From NCBI GenBank assembly GCA_937898635.1, contig CALEJW010000235.1, forward strand, positions 1 through 64,000: DNA of 64,000 nucleotides, written 5' to 3'. Shown one piece after another: positions 30,326 through 41,143 of this stretch (positions are counted from its first letter, which is position 1; each line of letters opens with the position of its first letter). The notes beneath the pieces were generated by a model that ran no database searches, was not told the origin of the DNA, and saw only the letters and a program-made list of their open reading frames with translations. This DNA comes from an uncultured Pseudomonadota bacterium (GTDB taxonomy: Bacteria; Pseudomonadota; Gammaproteobacteria; Burkholderiales; Usitatibacteraceae). Position numbers and translations under genes: made by a program.

Positions 30326-32223
30326 GCAGCGTCGGGCTCGCGCTGCGCGACCAGCGGGCGGAGCTGGGCATCTTCCGCGCGCGCCTGATGGTGGCCGGGC
30401 TCTTCGCGCTGGCGGCATTGGGCGTGCTCCTCGCCCGCTTCGTCTGGCTGCAGGTGGTCCAGGGGGAGCACTACCACACGCTCGCCGAGGCGAACCGCAT
30501 CTCCGTGGTGCCCGTGGTGCCCAACCGCGGCCTGATCCTCGACCGCCACGGCGAGGTCCTCGCCGCCAACTACTCCGCCTACACGCTGGAGGTGACGCCG
30601 AGCCGCGTGGCCGACGTCGAGCGCGCCATCGACGCCCTCGCGCAGGTGATCGAGGTGAGCCCTCGCGACCGCCGCCGCTTCAAGCGCCTGCAGGAGGAGA
30701 GCAAGAACTTCGAGAGCCTGCCGATCCGCACGCGCCTCACGGAGGAGGAGGTCGCGAGGTTCGCGGTGAACCGCTACCGCTTCCCCGGCTTCGAGATCAA
30801 GGCGCGGCTCTTCCGCTCCTACCCCCACGGCGACATCGCCTCCCACGCGGTGGGCTACATCGGCCGCATCAACGAGGCCGACGTGCGCCGCATCGAGGCG
30901 CAGGGCGCGGCGACCAACTACAAGGGCACCGACCACATCGGCAAGCTCGGCATCGAGGGCGCCTACGAGAAGGAGCTGCACGGCGCCACCGGCAGCGAGC
31001 GCGTGGAGATCGACGCGGGCGGGCGCGCCATCCGGGCGCTCTCGCGCTCCGAGCCGCAGTCGGGCAACAACCTCTTCGTCACCCTCGACATCAAGCTGCA
31101 GCGCGTGGCCGAGGAGGCCTTCCGCGAGTACCGCGGGGCCCTCGTCGCCCTCGACCCGAAGACGGGCGACGTGCTCGCCCTCGTCTCCAAGCCGGGCTTC
31201 GATCCCAACCTCTTCGTGGACGGCATCGACCCGGCCAACTGGGACGCGCTCAACAACTCGCCCGACAAGCCGCTCAACAACCGCGCGTTGCGCGGCCAGT
31301 ACCCGCCCGGCTCCACGATCAAGCCCTTCCTCGCCCTCGCGGCCCTCAGCTACGGCCGGCGCACGCCCGAGCAGACCATCTTCGACCCGGGCCACTGGAT
31401 GCTGCCCGGGGTCTCGCGGCCGTTCCGCGACTGGAAGCCCGGCGGCCACGGGACGGTGGACCTGCACAAGTCGATCGTGGTGTCCTGCGACACCTACTAC
31501 TACGGCCTCGCGAACGACCTCGGCGTGGACGCGATCCACCGCTTCATGACGCAGTTCGGCTTCGGCGCGCGCACCGGCGTGGACATCGAGGGCGAGCTCG
31601 CCGGCCTGCAGCCCTCCACGGAGTGGAAGTGGCAGCGCTTCAAGCAGAAGTGGTACGCGGGCGACACGATCAGCGTGGGCATCGGGCAGGGCTACTGGCT
31701 CGCCACCCCGATGCAGCTCGCCACGGCCGTGGCCACGCTCGCCAACGGCGGCACCCCGGTGCAGCCGCGCCTGGTGCGCGCCGTCCAGGACGCGCGCACC
31801 CAGGAGGTGCGCGAGCTTCCCGTGCGCGCGGGCGAGCCGCTCCCCTTCAAGCCCGAGCACCTCGAGCTCGTGAAGTCCGCGATGATCGACGTGTCGCGGC
31901 CCGGCGGGACGGCGGCGCGCGCCGCCCAGGGCGCGCCCTACCTCATCGCGGCCAAGACCGGAACCGCGCAGGTGGTGGCGATGAAGTCCGGCGAGAAGTA
32001 CGACGAGAAGCGCGTGCGCGAGCGCCACCGCGACCACGCCCTCTTCATCGCCTACGCCCCGGCCGACGACCCGAAGATCGCGCTGGCGCTCCTCGTGGAG
32101 AACGGCGGCCACGGCGGCTCCACCGCCGCGCCCATCGCGCGCGAGATCCTCGACTTCCACCTGCTGGGCAAGCGCCCCGCGCCGCGCCCGGCGCTGCCCG
32201 TGGAGGAGGCCGAGGGTGATTAG
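30322..32223 (+). CDS. mrdA: PBP2, peptidoglycan transpeptidase of the elongasome
   Basis: A 633-residue class B penicillin-binding protein that crosslinks lateral-wall peptidoglycan with RodA. One N-terminal membrane anchor (about 25-45) precedes the dimerisation/pedestal domain (NRGLILDRHGEVLA) and the transpeptidase domain. The active-site serine is S331 in PPGSTIKPF; SCDTYYYGLANDLG supplies the SxN-equivalent motif, and AAKTGTAQV is the KTG motif. The start overlaps mreD (ATGA) and rodA begins 8 bp before its end. Confidence 0.97.
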   Translation: MSSVGLALRDQRAELGIFRARLMVAGLFALAALGVLLARFVWLQVVQGEHYHTLAEANRISVVPVVPNRGLILDRHGEVLAANYSAYTLEVTPSRVADVERAIDALAQVIEVSPRDRRRFKRLQEESKNFESLPIRTRLTEEEVARFAVNRYRFPGFEIKARLFRSYPHGDIASHAVGYIGRINEADVRRIEAQGAATNYKGTDHIGKLGIEGAYEKELHGATGSERVEIDAGGRAIRALSRSEPQSGNNLFVTLDIKLQRVAEEAFREYRGALVALDPKTGDVLALVSKPGFDPNLFVDGIDPANWDALNNSPDKPLNNRALRGQYPPGSTIKPFLALAALSYGRRTPEQTIFDPGHWMLPGVSRPFRDWKPGGHGTVDLHKSIVVSCDTYYYGLANDLGVDAIHRFMTQFGFGARTGVDIEGELAGLQPSTEWKWQRFKQKWYAGDTISVGIGQGYWLATPMQLATAVATLANGGTPVQPRLVRAVQDARTQEVRELPVRAGEPLPFKPEHLELVKSAMIDVSRPGGTAARAAQGAPYLIAAKTGTAQVVAMKSGEKYDEKRVRERHRDHALFIAYAPADDPKIALALLVENGGHGGSTAAPIAREILDFHLLGKRPAPRPALPVEEAEGD

Positions 32224-33313
32224 CCGGCTCTTCGACTTCGTCTCGCGCCGCATCGACGGGCCGCTCATGGTCGCGCTGGTGCTCACGCTCTCCCTGGGGC
32301 TCACCGTCGTCTACTCCGCCTCGGGCGGGGCCTCGTTCGACCGCGTGCTCGCGCAGGGGCGCAACATCGCGATCGCCGCGATGGCGCTGTGGGTCGTCGC
32401 GAACATCCCCCCGCAGGCCCTGATGCGGCTCGCGGTGCCGGCCTACGCCGCGGGGCTCGTGCTCCTCGTCGGCGTGGCGCTCTTCGGGGAAGTGCGCAAC
32501 GGCGCGCGCCGCTGGCTCAACCTCGGGTTCACGACGCTCCAGCCCTCGGAGGCGATGAAGATCGCGGTGCCGCTCGTGCTCGCGTGGTACTTCCACCGCC
32601 ACCAGGAGGGCATCAAGCTGCGCGACTACGCCGTGGCGGCGATCCTGCTCGCCCTCCCCGTGGGGCTCGTCGTGCGCCAGCCGGACCTGGGCACCGCGCT
32701 CCTCATCTTCGCCTCGGGCTTCTTCGTGATCTTCCTCGCCGGCCTCTCGTGGAAGGTCCTCGCCACGCTCTTCGCCTCGGGGCTCGTGAGCCTGCCCTTC
32801 CTGTGGGGCATGCTGCACGACTACCAGCGCCGGCGCGTGCTCACGCTCCTCGACCCCTCGGAGGACCCGCTCGGCGCGGGCTACCACATCATCCAGGCGA
32901 CCATCGCCATCGGCTCCGGCGGCGTGCTCGGCAAGGGCTGGCTCAACGGCACCCAGGCGCAGCTCGACTTCGTGCCCGAGCGCTCCACGGACTTCATCCT
33001 CGCCGTCTTCGGCGAGGAGTTCGGGCTCGCGGGGAACCTCGTCCTCATGGCCCTCTACGTCCTCATCGTCGCGCGCGGGCTCATGATCGCGGCCAACGCC
33101 TCGACCACCTTCGCGCGCCTCGTGGCCGGGGCGGTGACGCTCACCTTCTTCACCTACGCCTTCGTGAACATGGGCATGGTGAGCGGGATCCTCCCGGTGG
33201 TGGGCGTGCCCCTGCCGATGGTGAGCTACGGCGGCACGGCGCTGCTGTCGATGCTCGTGGGCTTCGGCATCCTCATGAGCATCTCCACGCACAAGCAGCT
33301 GGTGTCGAGCTGA
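32216..33313 (+). CDS. rodA: RodA, SEDS peptidoglycan glycosyltransferase
   Basis: A 365-residue SEDS-family polymerase with about ten membrane segments that makes glycan strands from lipid II. Key segments are NGARRWLNLGF, QPSEAMKIAVPL, RQPDLGTALLIFASG and ERSTDFILAVFGEEFG (containing the conserved Asp/Glu loop), and PMVSYGGTALLSMLVGFGIL. The start is GTG at 32216, overlapping the end of mrdA by 8 bp. The stop shares a base with the rlpA ATG (TGATG). Confidence 0.97.
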   Translation: MISRLFDFVSRRIDGPLMVALVLTLSLGLTVVYSASGGASFDRVLAQGRNIAIAAMALWVVANIPPQALMRLAVPAYAAGLVLLVGVALFGEVRNGARRWLNLGFTTLQPSEAMKIAVPLVLAWYFHRHQEGIKLRDYAVAAILLALPVGLVVRQPDLGTALLIFASGFFVIFLAGLSWKVLATLFASGLVSLPFLWGMLHDYQRRRVLTLLDPSEDPLGAGYHIIQATIAIGSGGVLGKGWLNGTQAQLDFVPERSTDFILAVFGEEFGLAGNLVLMALYVLIVARGLMIAANASTTFARLVAGAVTLTFFTYAFVNMGMVSGILPVVGVPLPMVSYGGTALLSMLVGFGILMSISTHKQLVSS

Positions 33314-34272
33314 TGCGCACCGCGCTCCTCGTCCTCGTCGCGCTCGCCGTCGCCGCCTGCGGCACCGCGCCCACGAAGCCGCCTCCCGGGAAGCCGTCCT
33401 ACTACGCCGACGACGGCCCGCCCGAGAAGGTCCCCGAGGACATCGCGGCCCTTCCCGACGCGATCCCCCGCGACGAGCCCTACCACCGCTACGCCAACCG
33501 TCCCTACGTCGTCTTCGGCCGCGCCTACGCGCCGGTGGTGAACGACGACCCGATGAAGGAGCGCGGCCTCGCTTCCTGGTACGGGCGCATGTTCCACGGG
33601 CGCAAGACCGCCTCGGGCGAGGTCTACGACATGTTCGCCATGACCGCCGCGCACAAGACGCTGCCCATCCCGAGCTTCGCGCGGGTGACGAGCCTCAAGT
33701 CCGGCCGCTCGGTGGTGGTGCGGGTGAACGACCGCGGCCCCTTCCACGAGGGGCGCGTGATCGACCTTTCCTACGCCGCCGCGGTGAAGCTGGGCATCGC
33801 GGGGCCGGGCAGCGGTCCCGTCGAGGTCGAGCGCGTGTTCGCGCGCGACGCCGGGATGCAGCTCGCCGCCGCCGCGCCGGCGCCCGCCCTCGCCACCGTG
33901 ACCGTGCCGGCCGCCACGCCGCCCGCCGCGCCTGCCCCGGCACCGTCCCCGACGCCACCGGAGCCGGCCGCGGCCGTCGAGATGCCGGTGCCGCGCCAGG
34001 CCGAGGTGGCCACGCCCCTCGTCGCGGCGGAACCCGCTGGCCTCTACCTGCAACTCGGCGCGTTTTCCAGTGTCGACAATGCGGAGAGCTTCCGCGACAA
34101 GGTCTCCCGCGAGCTGCCCTGGCTCTACGAGCCCATCCAGGTCGCGCAGGCCGGAAGCCTGCACCGCGTCCGCCTCGGCCCCTACCGCACCCGCGAGGAG
34201 GCGCAGGCGATCGCGGACAAGATCCGCGCCTCCCTCGACTTCGCGCCCCTCATCACGCCCGCCACCCGATAG
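33313..34272 (+). CDS. rlpA: RlpA, septal-ring lytic transglycosylase lipoprotein with SPOR domain
   Basis: A 319-residue outer-membrane lipoprotein. A lipobox (LAVAAC, Cys18) follows a short signal. The double-psi beta-barrel catalytic domain (about 90-180) has GLASWYGRMFHGRKTASGE and VVVRVNDRGPFHEGRVIDLS. A Pro/Ala-rich linker (about 190-235) leads to a C-terminal SPOR domain (about 240-317: LYLQLGAFSSVDNAESFRDK), which binds denuded septal glycan. In some bacteria RlpA cleaves naked glycan strands. It follows rodA with overlap and precedes dacC. Confidence 0.94.
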   Translation: MRTALLVLVALAVAACGTAPTKPPPGKPSYYADDGPPEKVPEDIAALPDAIPRDEPYHRYANRPYVVFGRAYAPVVNDDPMKERGLASWYGRMFHGRKTASGEVYDMFAMTAAHKTLPIPSFARVTSLKSGRSVVVRVNDRGPFHEGRVIDLSYAAAVKLGIAGPGSGPVEVERVFARDAGMQLAAAAPAPALATVTVPAATPPAAPAPAPSPTPPEPAAAVEMPVPRQAEVATPLVAAEPAGLYLQLGAFSSVDNAESFRDKVSRELPWLYEPIQVAQAGSLHRVRLGPYRTREEAQAIADKIRASLDFAPLITPATR

Positions 34273-34283
34273 ATTGCCCCTCG

Positions 34284-35414
34284 ATGACCCGATCGCCCTT
34301 CCTCATCCTCCTCCTCGCCCTCCTCCTCCCCCTCGCCGCGCCCGCCCAGACCCTCGCCCCGCCGCCCGTCGCGGCGCGCGCCTACTACCTGCTGGACACC
34401 CTCTCGGGCCAGGCCCTCGCCGCGCAGGCCGAGGAAGAGCGCTTCGAGCCGGCGTCCCTCACCAAGCTCATGACGGCCTACCTCGTCTTCACCGCGATCC
34501 GCGAGCGCCGGCTCGACCCCGCGAAGGACGCCGTGGTCTCGACGAAGGCCTGGAAGACGGGCGGCTCGCGCATGTTCATCGAGCCGGGAAAGCCCGTGAA
34601 GGTGGGCGACCTCCTTCGCGGCATGATCGTGCAGTCGGGCAACGACGCGACCGTCGCCCTCGCCGAGGCGGTCGCCGGCACCGAGGAGGCCTTCGCCGGG
34701 CTCATGAACCGCGAGGCGAAGCGCCTGGGGCTTCGCAACTCCGCGTTCGCGAACGCGACGGGGCTCCCCGCGCCGGGACACTACGCGACGGCGCGCGACA
34801 TGGCGCTGCTCGCCGCGGCGCTGATCCGCGACTTCCCCGGGGAGTACGCCCTGTACTCGCAGAAGGAGTACACGTGGAACGGCATCACCCAGGCGAACCG
34901 GAACCGCCTGCTCTGGCTCGATCCCACGGTGGACGGGGTGAAGACGGGGTTCACGGAGGCCGCGGGCTACTGCCTCGTCGCCTCCGCCCTGCGCGACGGC
35001 CGCCGCCTCGTCTCCGTCGTGATGGGCGCCCAGTCCGATGCCCTGCGCATGTCGGAGAACCAGAAGCTCCTCAACTTCGGCTTCCTCGCCTACGACACGC
35101 AGCGCCTGTACCGCAAGGGCGAGGCCGTCGCGACGCCGGAGATCTTCAAGGGCACGAGCCCGACGCTGAAGCTCGGCTTCGAGAAGGACGTGTGGCTCAC
35201 GCTGCCGCGGGAGCGCTTCCAGGGGATCAAGGCGCAGCTCGCGACCGAGCAGCCCTTCGTCGCGCCCTTCGCCCGGGGCCGGAAAGCGGGGATAATGAAG
35301 CTCGTCCGAGACGGCGCCACCGTCGCGCAGTTTCCCGTCGTGGCGCTCGAGGACGTCCCGGCGGCCGGCTTCCTGTCGCGCGGCTGGGACACCGTCCGAC
35401 TCCTCTTCCGGTGA
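34284..35414 (+). CDS. dacC: D-alanyl-D-alanine carboxypeptidase (PBP5/6 family)
   Basis: A 376-residue exported penicillin-binding protein that trims the terminal D-Ala from pentapeptide stems. A signal peptide ends near APAQ (about 22). The three active-site motifs are S58-L-T-K61, S118-G-N120 and K220-T-G222. The C-terminal PBP5-type domain (about 270-355) and an amphipathic tail (FLSRGWDTVRLLFR) for membrane attachment are present. D-amino acid aminotransferase follows directly. The symbol dacC is by usual naming at this locus; dacA is equally possible. Confidence 0.95.
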   Translation: MTRSPFLILLLALLLPLAAPAQTLAPPPVAARAYYLLDTLSGQALAAQAEEERFEPASLTKLMTAYLVFTAIRERRLDPAKDAVVSTKAWKTGGSRMFIEPGKPVKVGDLLRGMIVQSGNDATVALAEAVAGTEEAFAGLMNREAKRLGLRNSAFANATGLPAPGHYATARDMALLAAALIRDFPGEYALYSQKEYTWNGITQANRNRLLWLDPTVDGVKTGFTEAAGYCLVASALRDGRRLVSVVMGAQSDALRMSENQKLLNFGFLAYDTQRLYRKGEAVATPEIFKGTSPTLKLGFEKDVWLTLPRERFQGIKAQLATEQPFVAPFARGRKAGIMKLVRDGATVAQFPVVALEDVPAAGFLSRGWDTVRLLFR

Positions 35415-35419
35415 CCGCC

Positions 35420-36292
35420 ATGACCGCCCCGATCGTGCACTTCAACGGCGAGCTCGTCCCCCTGGACCAGGTCCGCATCTCGCCGCTGGACCGCGGCTAC
35501 CTCTTCGGCGACGGCGTCTACGAAGTGATCCCGGCCTACGGCGGCCGCCTGCTTCGCGCCCGCGAGCACTTCGCGCGCCTGCAGCGCTCGATGGACGAGA
35601 TCGCGCTCGCCAATCCCCACACCGTCGAGGAGTGGCTCGCGTGCACGAACGCGCTCCTCGCCCACCATCCCGGCGACCAGTCGGTCTACATCCAGGTCAC
35701 GCGCGGCGTCGCGCCCAAGCGCGACCACGTGATCCCGAAGGGCCTGGCGCCCACGGTCTTCATGATGGCGAGCCCGCTCGCCACGCCCACGCGCGAGATG
35801 GTGGACCGGGGCGTGGCCTGCGTCACCGCGAAGGACTTCCGCTGGGAGAAGTGCCACATCAAGTCCACCTCGCTCCTGGGCAACGTGCTCGCGCGCCAGG
35901 TCTCCGCCGACGCCGGCGCCACCGAGACGATCCTCCTGCGCGACGGCTTCCTCACGGAGGCGGCGGCCTCCAACGTCTTCGTCGTGAAGGACGGCGCGGT
36001 CGCCGCGGCGCCGCAGGACAACCACATCCTCCTCGGCATCACCTACGAGCTCCTCACCGAGCTCGCGCGCGCGGGCAAGCTCCGCTACGAGGTGCGGCCC
36101 GTCACCGAGGCCGAGGTCCGCGACGCCGACGAGATCTGGCTCACCTCCTCCACGAAGGAAGTGCTCGCGGTCACCACGCTCGACGGCAAGCCCGTCGGCC
36201 AGGGCGTGCCCGGCCCGGTCTTCCGCCGCATGCACGCCCTCTTCCAGGACTACAAGGCAGCGCTCGCCGCCGAGCCGGCGGCCGTGGCCTGA
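35420..36292 (+). CDS. dat: D-amino acid aminotransferase (class IV PLP aminotransferase)
   Basis: A 290-residue fold-type IV aminotransferase, probably interconverting D-Ala and D-Glu with their keto acids. Motifs are DRGYLFGDGVYEVIPAYGGR, KCHIKSTSLLGNVLARQ (the Lys is the expected PLP-binding residue), LRDGFLTEAAASNVFVV and EIWLTSSTKEVLAVTTLDG. The close link to dacC, which releases D-Ala, favours a D-amino acid enzyme over a branched-chain one. ATG at 35420 is preferred (GGTGA just upstream); GTG at 35411 would overlap the dacC stop. Confidence 0.9.
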   Translation: MTAPIVHFNGELVPLDQVRISPLDRGYLFGDGVYEVIPAYGGRLLRAREHFARLQRSMDEIALANPHTVEEWLACTNALLAHHPGDQSVYIQVTRGVAPKRDHVIPKGLAPTVFMMASPLATPTREMVDRGVACVTAKDFRWEKCHIKSTSLLGNVLARQVSADAGATETILLRDGFLTEAAASNVFVVKDGAVAAAPQDNHILLGITYELLTELARAGKLRYEVRPVTEAEVRDADEIWLTSSTKEVLAVTTLDGKPVGQGVPGPVFRRMHALFQDYKAALAAEPAAVA

Positions 36293-36306
36293 GTCCCCGC
36301 CCGGCC

Positions 36307-36585
36307 ATGCGCGACGATGAGCCGGGCGCGAAGCCCCTCCTCACCTTCCCCACGGCCTTCCCCATCAAGGTGATGGGGCGGCGCGAGGAGGGCTACGCGC
36401 AGGCCATCCTCGAGGTGGTGCTGCGCCATGCGCCCGACTTCGACCCCGCCTCCATGGAGATGCGCCCCTCGAAGGCGGGCACCTACCTCTCGCTCACCGT
36501 CACCATCAACGCGCGCTCGCGCGAGCAGCTGGACGCCCTCTACCGGGACCTCTCCGGCCACCCGATGGTGACCATGGTGCTGTAG
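36307..36585 (+). CDS. ybeD: YbeD/DUF493 family protein
   Basis: A 92-residue protein with an ACT-like fold pattern. The family segments are LLTFPTAFPIKVMGRREEGY and MRPSKAGTYLSLTVTINARS, ending RDLSGHPMVTMVL. Its biochemical role is unknown; it is consistently found next to lipB in proteobacteria, as here. Confidence 0.93.
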   Translation: MRDDEPGAKPLLTFPTAFPIKVMGRREEGYAQAILEVVLRHAPDFDPASMEMRPSKAGTYLSLTVTINARSREQLDALYRDLSGHPMVTMVL

Positions 36586-36597
36586 CCCGCGCGGCCG

Positions 36598-37209
36598 ATG
36601 GAACCGGCCATCCGCAGCCTGGGGCGCGCGCCGTTCGAGCCCGTCTGGCAGGCGATGCGCGACTTCACGAGCTCGCGCGGCGAGGCCACGCCCGACGAAC
36701 TGTGGTTCGTCGAGCACCCGCCCGTCTTCACCCTCGGCCTCGCCGCGAAGCCCGCGCACGTGCTCGACGCCGGCGCGATTCCCGTGCTGCGGACCGACCG
36801 CGGCGGCCAGGTCACCTACCACGGGCCGGGCCAGCTCGTCGCCTACGTGCTGCTCGACCTGCGCCGCGCGGGCTACGGCGTGAAGTCGCTGGTGCACCGG
36901 CTGGAGCAGTCGGTGATCGACCTCCTCGCCGGCTACGGGATCGCCGCGGCCCGGCGGGCGGGGATGCCCGGCGTGTACGTCGACGGGGCCAAGATCGCCG
37001 CGGTGGGCCTGCGCGTCTCGCGCGGGTGCAGCTACCACGGGATCGCGCTCAACGTGGAGACGGACCTCGCGGCCTTCTCGCGCATCGATCCCTGCGGCTA
37101 CCCGGGCCTCGCCGCCACGCGCCTGGCCGACCTCGGCGTGCGTGATACGATCGACGCCGTGCAGCCGCGCTGGGGCCGCCACCTCGCCGCCGCGCTGCAA
37201 GCCCCCTAG
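36598..37209 (+). CDS. lipB: LipB, octanoyl-[ACP]:protein N-octanoyltransferase
   Basis: A 203-residue enzyme that moves octanoate from acyl carrier protein to lipoyl domains. Motifs include LWFVEHPPVFTLGLAAKPAH, RTDRGGQVTYHGPGQLVAYV, GAKIAAVGLRVSRGCSYHGI (catalytic Lys and Cys) and FSRIDPCGYPGL. It is followed 9 bp later by lipA, which completes lipoate synthesis. Confidence 0.97.
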   Translation: MEPAIRSLGRAPFEPVWQAMRDFTSSRGEATPDELWFVEHPPVFTLGLAAKPAHVLDAGAIPVLRTDRGGQVTYHGPGQLVAYVLLDLRRAGYGVKSLVHRLEQSVIDLLAGYGIAAARRAGMPGVYVDGAKIAAVGLRVSRGCSYHGIALNVETDLAAFSRIDPCGYPGLAATRLADLGVRDTIDAVQPRWGRHLAAALQAP

Positions 37210-37218
37210 GGTCACGCC

Positions 37219-38172
37219 ATGGCCGACGCCCCGACGCCCGAAGCCAAGCTCGACGCCAAGCGCGCCGGGAAGACCTCGCGCATCCCCATCAAGGTGGTCG
37301 CGGCCGAGCCGCTGAGGAAGCCCGGCTGGATCCGCGTGCGCGCCGGGGGCGGCGAGCGCTTCCACGAGATCAAGCGCATCCTGCGCGAGGCGAAGCTCCA
37401 CACCGTCTGCGAGGAGGCCTCCTGCCCGAACATCGGCGAGTGCTTCGGCCACGGCACCGCGACCTTCATGATCATGGGCGAGCTGTGCACGCGGCGCTGC
37501 CCGTTCTGCGACGTCGCCCACGGGCGCCCGCAGCCGCTCGACCCCGAGGAGCCCCGCCACCTCGGCGAGACCGTCGCGGCGATGAAGCTCGCCTACGTGG
37601 TCGTCACGAGCGTGGACCGGGACGACCTGCGCGACGGCGGCGCCGCGCACTTCGTCGAGTGCATCCGCGCCATCCGCGAGCTCTCGCCGGGAACCCGGAT
37701 CGAGATCCTCACCCCGGACTTCCGCGGCCGCCTGGAGCGCGCGCTCGCCATCCTCGCCGCCGCGCCGCCGGACGTGATGAACCACAACCTCGAGACCGTC
37801 CCGCGCCTGTACGCGCAGGCCCGCCCGGGCTCGGACTACGCCCATTCGCTCAGGCTCCTCGCGGACTTCAAGGCGGCGCACCCCGGCACGCCCACCAAGT
37901 CGGGCCTCATGGTCGGGCTCGGGGAGACGAACGAGGAGATCCTCGCCGTGATGGGCGACCTGCGCGCCCACGGCGTGGACATGCTCACCGTCGGGCAGTA
38001 CCTGCAGCCCTCGCGCAGCCACCTTCCCGTCGCGCGCTTCGTGCACCCCGACGAGTTCGGGCACTTCGAGCGCGAGGCCGCACGCCTGGGCTTCGCGAGC
38101 GCCGCCTGCGGGCCGATGGTGCGCTCGAGCTACCACGCGGACCGGCAGGCGCGCGAGTCGGGGATCGCATGA
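37219..38172 (+). CDS. lipA: LipA, lipoyl synthase (radical SAM)
   Basis: A 317-residue radical-SAM enzyme that inserts two sulfurs into octanoyl groups on lipoyl domains. The auxiliary cluster is held by C64, C69 and C75 ([12 protein letters not shown]) and the SAM cluster by C90, C94 and C97 (CTRRCPFC). The C-terminal VRSSYHAD contains the serine ligand of the auxiliary cluster. All ligands are present. The stop overlaps the next gene (ATGA). Confidence 0.98.
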   Translation: MADAPTPEAKLDAKRAGKTSRIPIKVVAAEPLRKPGWIRVRAGGGERFHEIKRILREAKLHTVCEEASCPNIGECFGHGTATFMIMGELCTRRCPFCDVAHGRPQPLDPEEPRHLGETVAAMKLAYVVVTSVDRDDLRDGGAAHFVECIRAIRELSPGTRIEILTPDFRGRLERALAILAAAPPDVMNHNLETVPRLYAQARPGSDYAHSLRLLADFKAAHPGTPTKSGLMVGLGETNEEILAVMGDLRAHGVDMLTVGQYLQPSRSHLPVARFVHPDEFGHFEREAARLGFASAACGPMVRSSYHADRQARESGIA

Positions 38173-38630
38173 GGCCCGCGCTCGCCGCAATGGCCGGCGC
38201 GGTTTTCGCGCTCGCGGCGACCGGCGCGCCGGCCCAGGCGCTCTACAAGTGCGTCTCGCCCGGCGGGAGCGTCACCTACCAGGAGACGCCGTGCACGGGC
38301 GAGCGCAGCCAGAAGCGACTCGACGCGCCCAGGCCCGTGGACCCCGAGGAGGTCCGAGCGCGCCGCCTGCTCGAGCGCGAGGCCCTCCACGGCGACGAGC
38401 TCGCGGGCCGTTTCGCCCGCGAGGCCCGGGAGCGCGAGCTCGCCCGCCAGCGCGAGCGCGAGCTCCTCGCCCGCGAGGAGCGCCTGAGGCTTCTTCGCGA
38501 GCGCGAGAACCGCGCCGCCGAGGACGTGCCGTGGAATCCCCCGTGGGGATTTCCCGCGAGGCCGGGACTCGCCCTGCCCAAGCCGCCGCCCCCCGCGCCG
38601 CCGCCCAGGCCGCCGGAGCCCGCCCGCTAG
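38169..38630 (+). CDS. DUF4124 domain protein, Arg/Glu-rich, exported
   Basis: A 153-residue exported protein of unknown function. A signal peptide (about 1-23, ending APAQA) precedes the DUF4124 core ([18 protein letters not shown], about 24-41), then a very charged helix (about 55-115) and a Pro-rich tail ([15 protein letters not shown]). The ATG overlaps the lipA stop, so it is probably co-translated with the lipoate genes, though no functional link is evident. Confidence 0.85.
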   Translation: MRPALAAMAGAVFALAATGAPAQALYKCVSPGGSVTYQETPCTGERSQKRLDAPRPVDPEEVRARRLLEREALHGDELAGRFAREARERELARQRERELLAREERLRLLRERENRAAEDVPWNPPWGFPARPGLALPKPPPPAPPPRPPEPAR

Positions 38631-38687
38631 CGCCCGACCGGCGCCGCGCCTGCATCCGCGCGCCGTCCTCGCGAGTATTTCCCTCCC

Positions 38688-39110
38688 ATGGACATCGCCG
38701 CGCGCATCCGCCGCCTGGGCTTCCGCAAGTGGTACGAGCGCCAGCTCATCGACTGCCACCTCTCGCTCACGACCTGCTTCCTCTCGGGGATCACGGTCGC
38801 GGCCTGCCTGGAGGAAGTGCGCCTGTCGGAGGTCGGCTGGAAGCCGGCAACGCTCCTCGCGGTCGTCTTCGCCGCGGGGGCGCTCGGCTGGTATTCATGG
38901 CGGCGCTACATCACGGTGCTGCAGCGCGCGGAGGCCTACGGGGCGCGTTCGAGCTGCCCGGCCTGCAAGACCTACGGGAGGTTCGAGATCGTCGCCTCGG
39001 GAGCCGCGACCGAAGGGCCCTACCACGATCCGGTGGACACGCCGCTGCCCTATCCGTGGCTTCGCGTGCGCTGCCGCAAGTGCGCCACGGCGTGGCGGCT
39101 GCCCGACTAG
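38688..39110 (+). CDS. Membrane protein with C-terminal zinc ribbon, function unknown
   Basis: A 140-residue protein. Two hydrophobic segments (about 26-42 and 54-70) are followed by a soluble tail with paired cysteines, CPAC (about 90-93) and CRKC (about 128-131), typical of a zinc ribbon, ending in TAWRLPD. I do not recognise a characterised family. Its stop codon overlaps that of the convergent small gene (CTAG at 39107-39110). Confidence 0.75.
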   Translation: MDIAARIRRLGFRKWYERQLIDCHLSLTTCFLSGITVAACLEEVRLSEVGWKPATLLAVVFAAGALGWYSWRRYITVLQRAEAYGARSSCPACKTYGRFEIVASGAATEGPYHDPVDTPLPYPWLRVRCRKCATAWRLPD

Positions 39111-39310
39111 CTTCGCCCGCCCTCGCGCGGATCCGGCGCCGGCAGGGTCCGGAAAGGCGCCTCGGGATCGGCCATGCCCCCCAGGCAGGCCGCGAGGAGC
39201 AGCCCCACGAAGACGATCACCGCGAGCCCCGGGTCGCCCAGGTAGATGAGCAGGCCCGGCATCGAGCCCGCTCCCGCAAAGAAGAACTCCGTCACGTCGC
39301 CCGGCTTCAT
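39107..39310 (-). CDS. Small membrane protein, 67 residues, function unknown
   Basis: The ATG at 39310 is preceded by AAGGAGG with a 5-nt spacer, a near-ideal ribosome binding site. This makes it more convincing as a real gene than its size suggests, and it excludes the longer upstream reading. The product has one clear membrane segment (about 18-42: LLIYLGDPGLAVIVFVGLLL) and a polar Pro-rich tail (MADPEAPFRTLPAPDPREGG). It resembles no family I know. The stop overlaps the convergent upstream neighbour. Upstream (39380-39403) are two AGGA..TCCT dyads. Confidence 0.65.
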   Translation of the reverse strand: MKPGDVTEFFFAGAGSMPGLLIYLGDPGLAVIVFVGLLLAACLGGMADPEAPFRTLPAPDPREGGRS

Positions 39311-39410
39311 CGTCGCCTCCTTCCCAGAGGGATGACGCCATGCTGCCCGCCCGCGGCCGCGGCTTCCATGCACGGTTGCGCAGGATTCCTGCAGGATATT
39401 CCTCCCGCGG

Positions 39411-39439
39411 AAAAGGAAAAGCCCGCCGGCGGGCGGGCT
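39411..39439 (-). terminator. Rho-independent terminator after malate synthase
   Basis: Read on the minus strand, an 8-bp stem AGCCCGCC/GGCGGGCT closes a CGCC tetraloop (39420-39439) and is followed directly by a T-rich run, TTTTCCTTTT (39411-39420). It lies 22 bp after the aceB stop codon. Confidence 0.85.
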
Positions 39440-39461
39440 CTCCGGGCGGGAAGGCGCCCCC

Positions 39462-41063
<1,602 letters not shown>

Positions 41064-41143
41064 GGTTTCGCTCTCCTGGTGCTTGAGGATCGTCCGTCGC
41101 GCCTTCCGGGCGGGTCGATCCCGTCAATTCAACCGCCTATTTT

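Noticed and set aside
39311..39373. Longer start for the 67-residue membrane protein
   Set aside because: It would ignore the AAGGAGG ribosome site and adds low-complexity Arg-rich residues.
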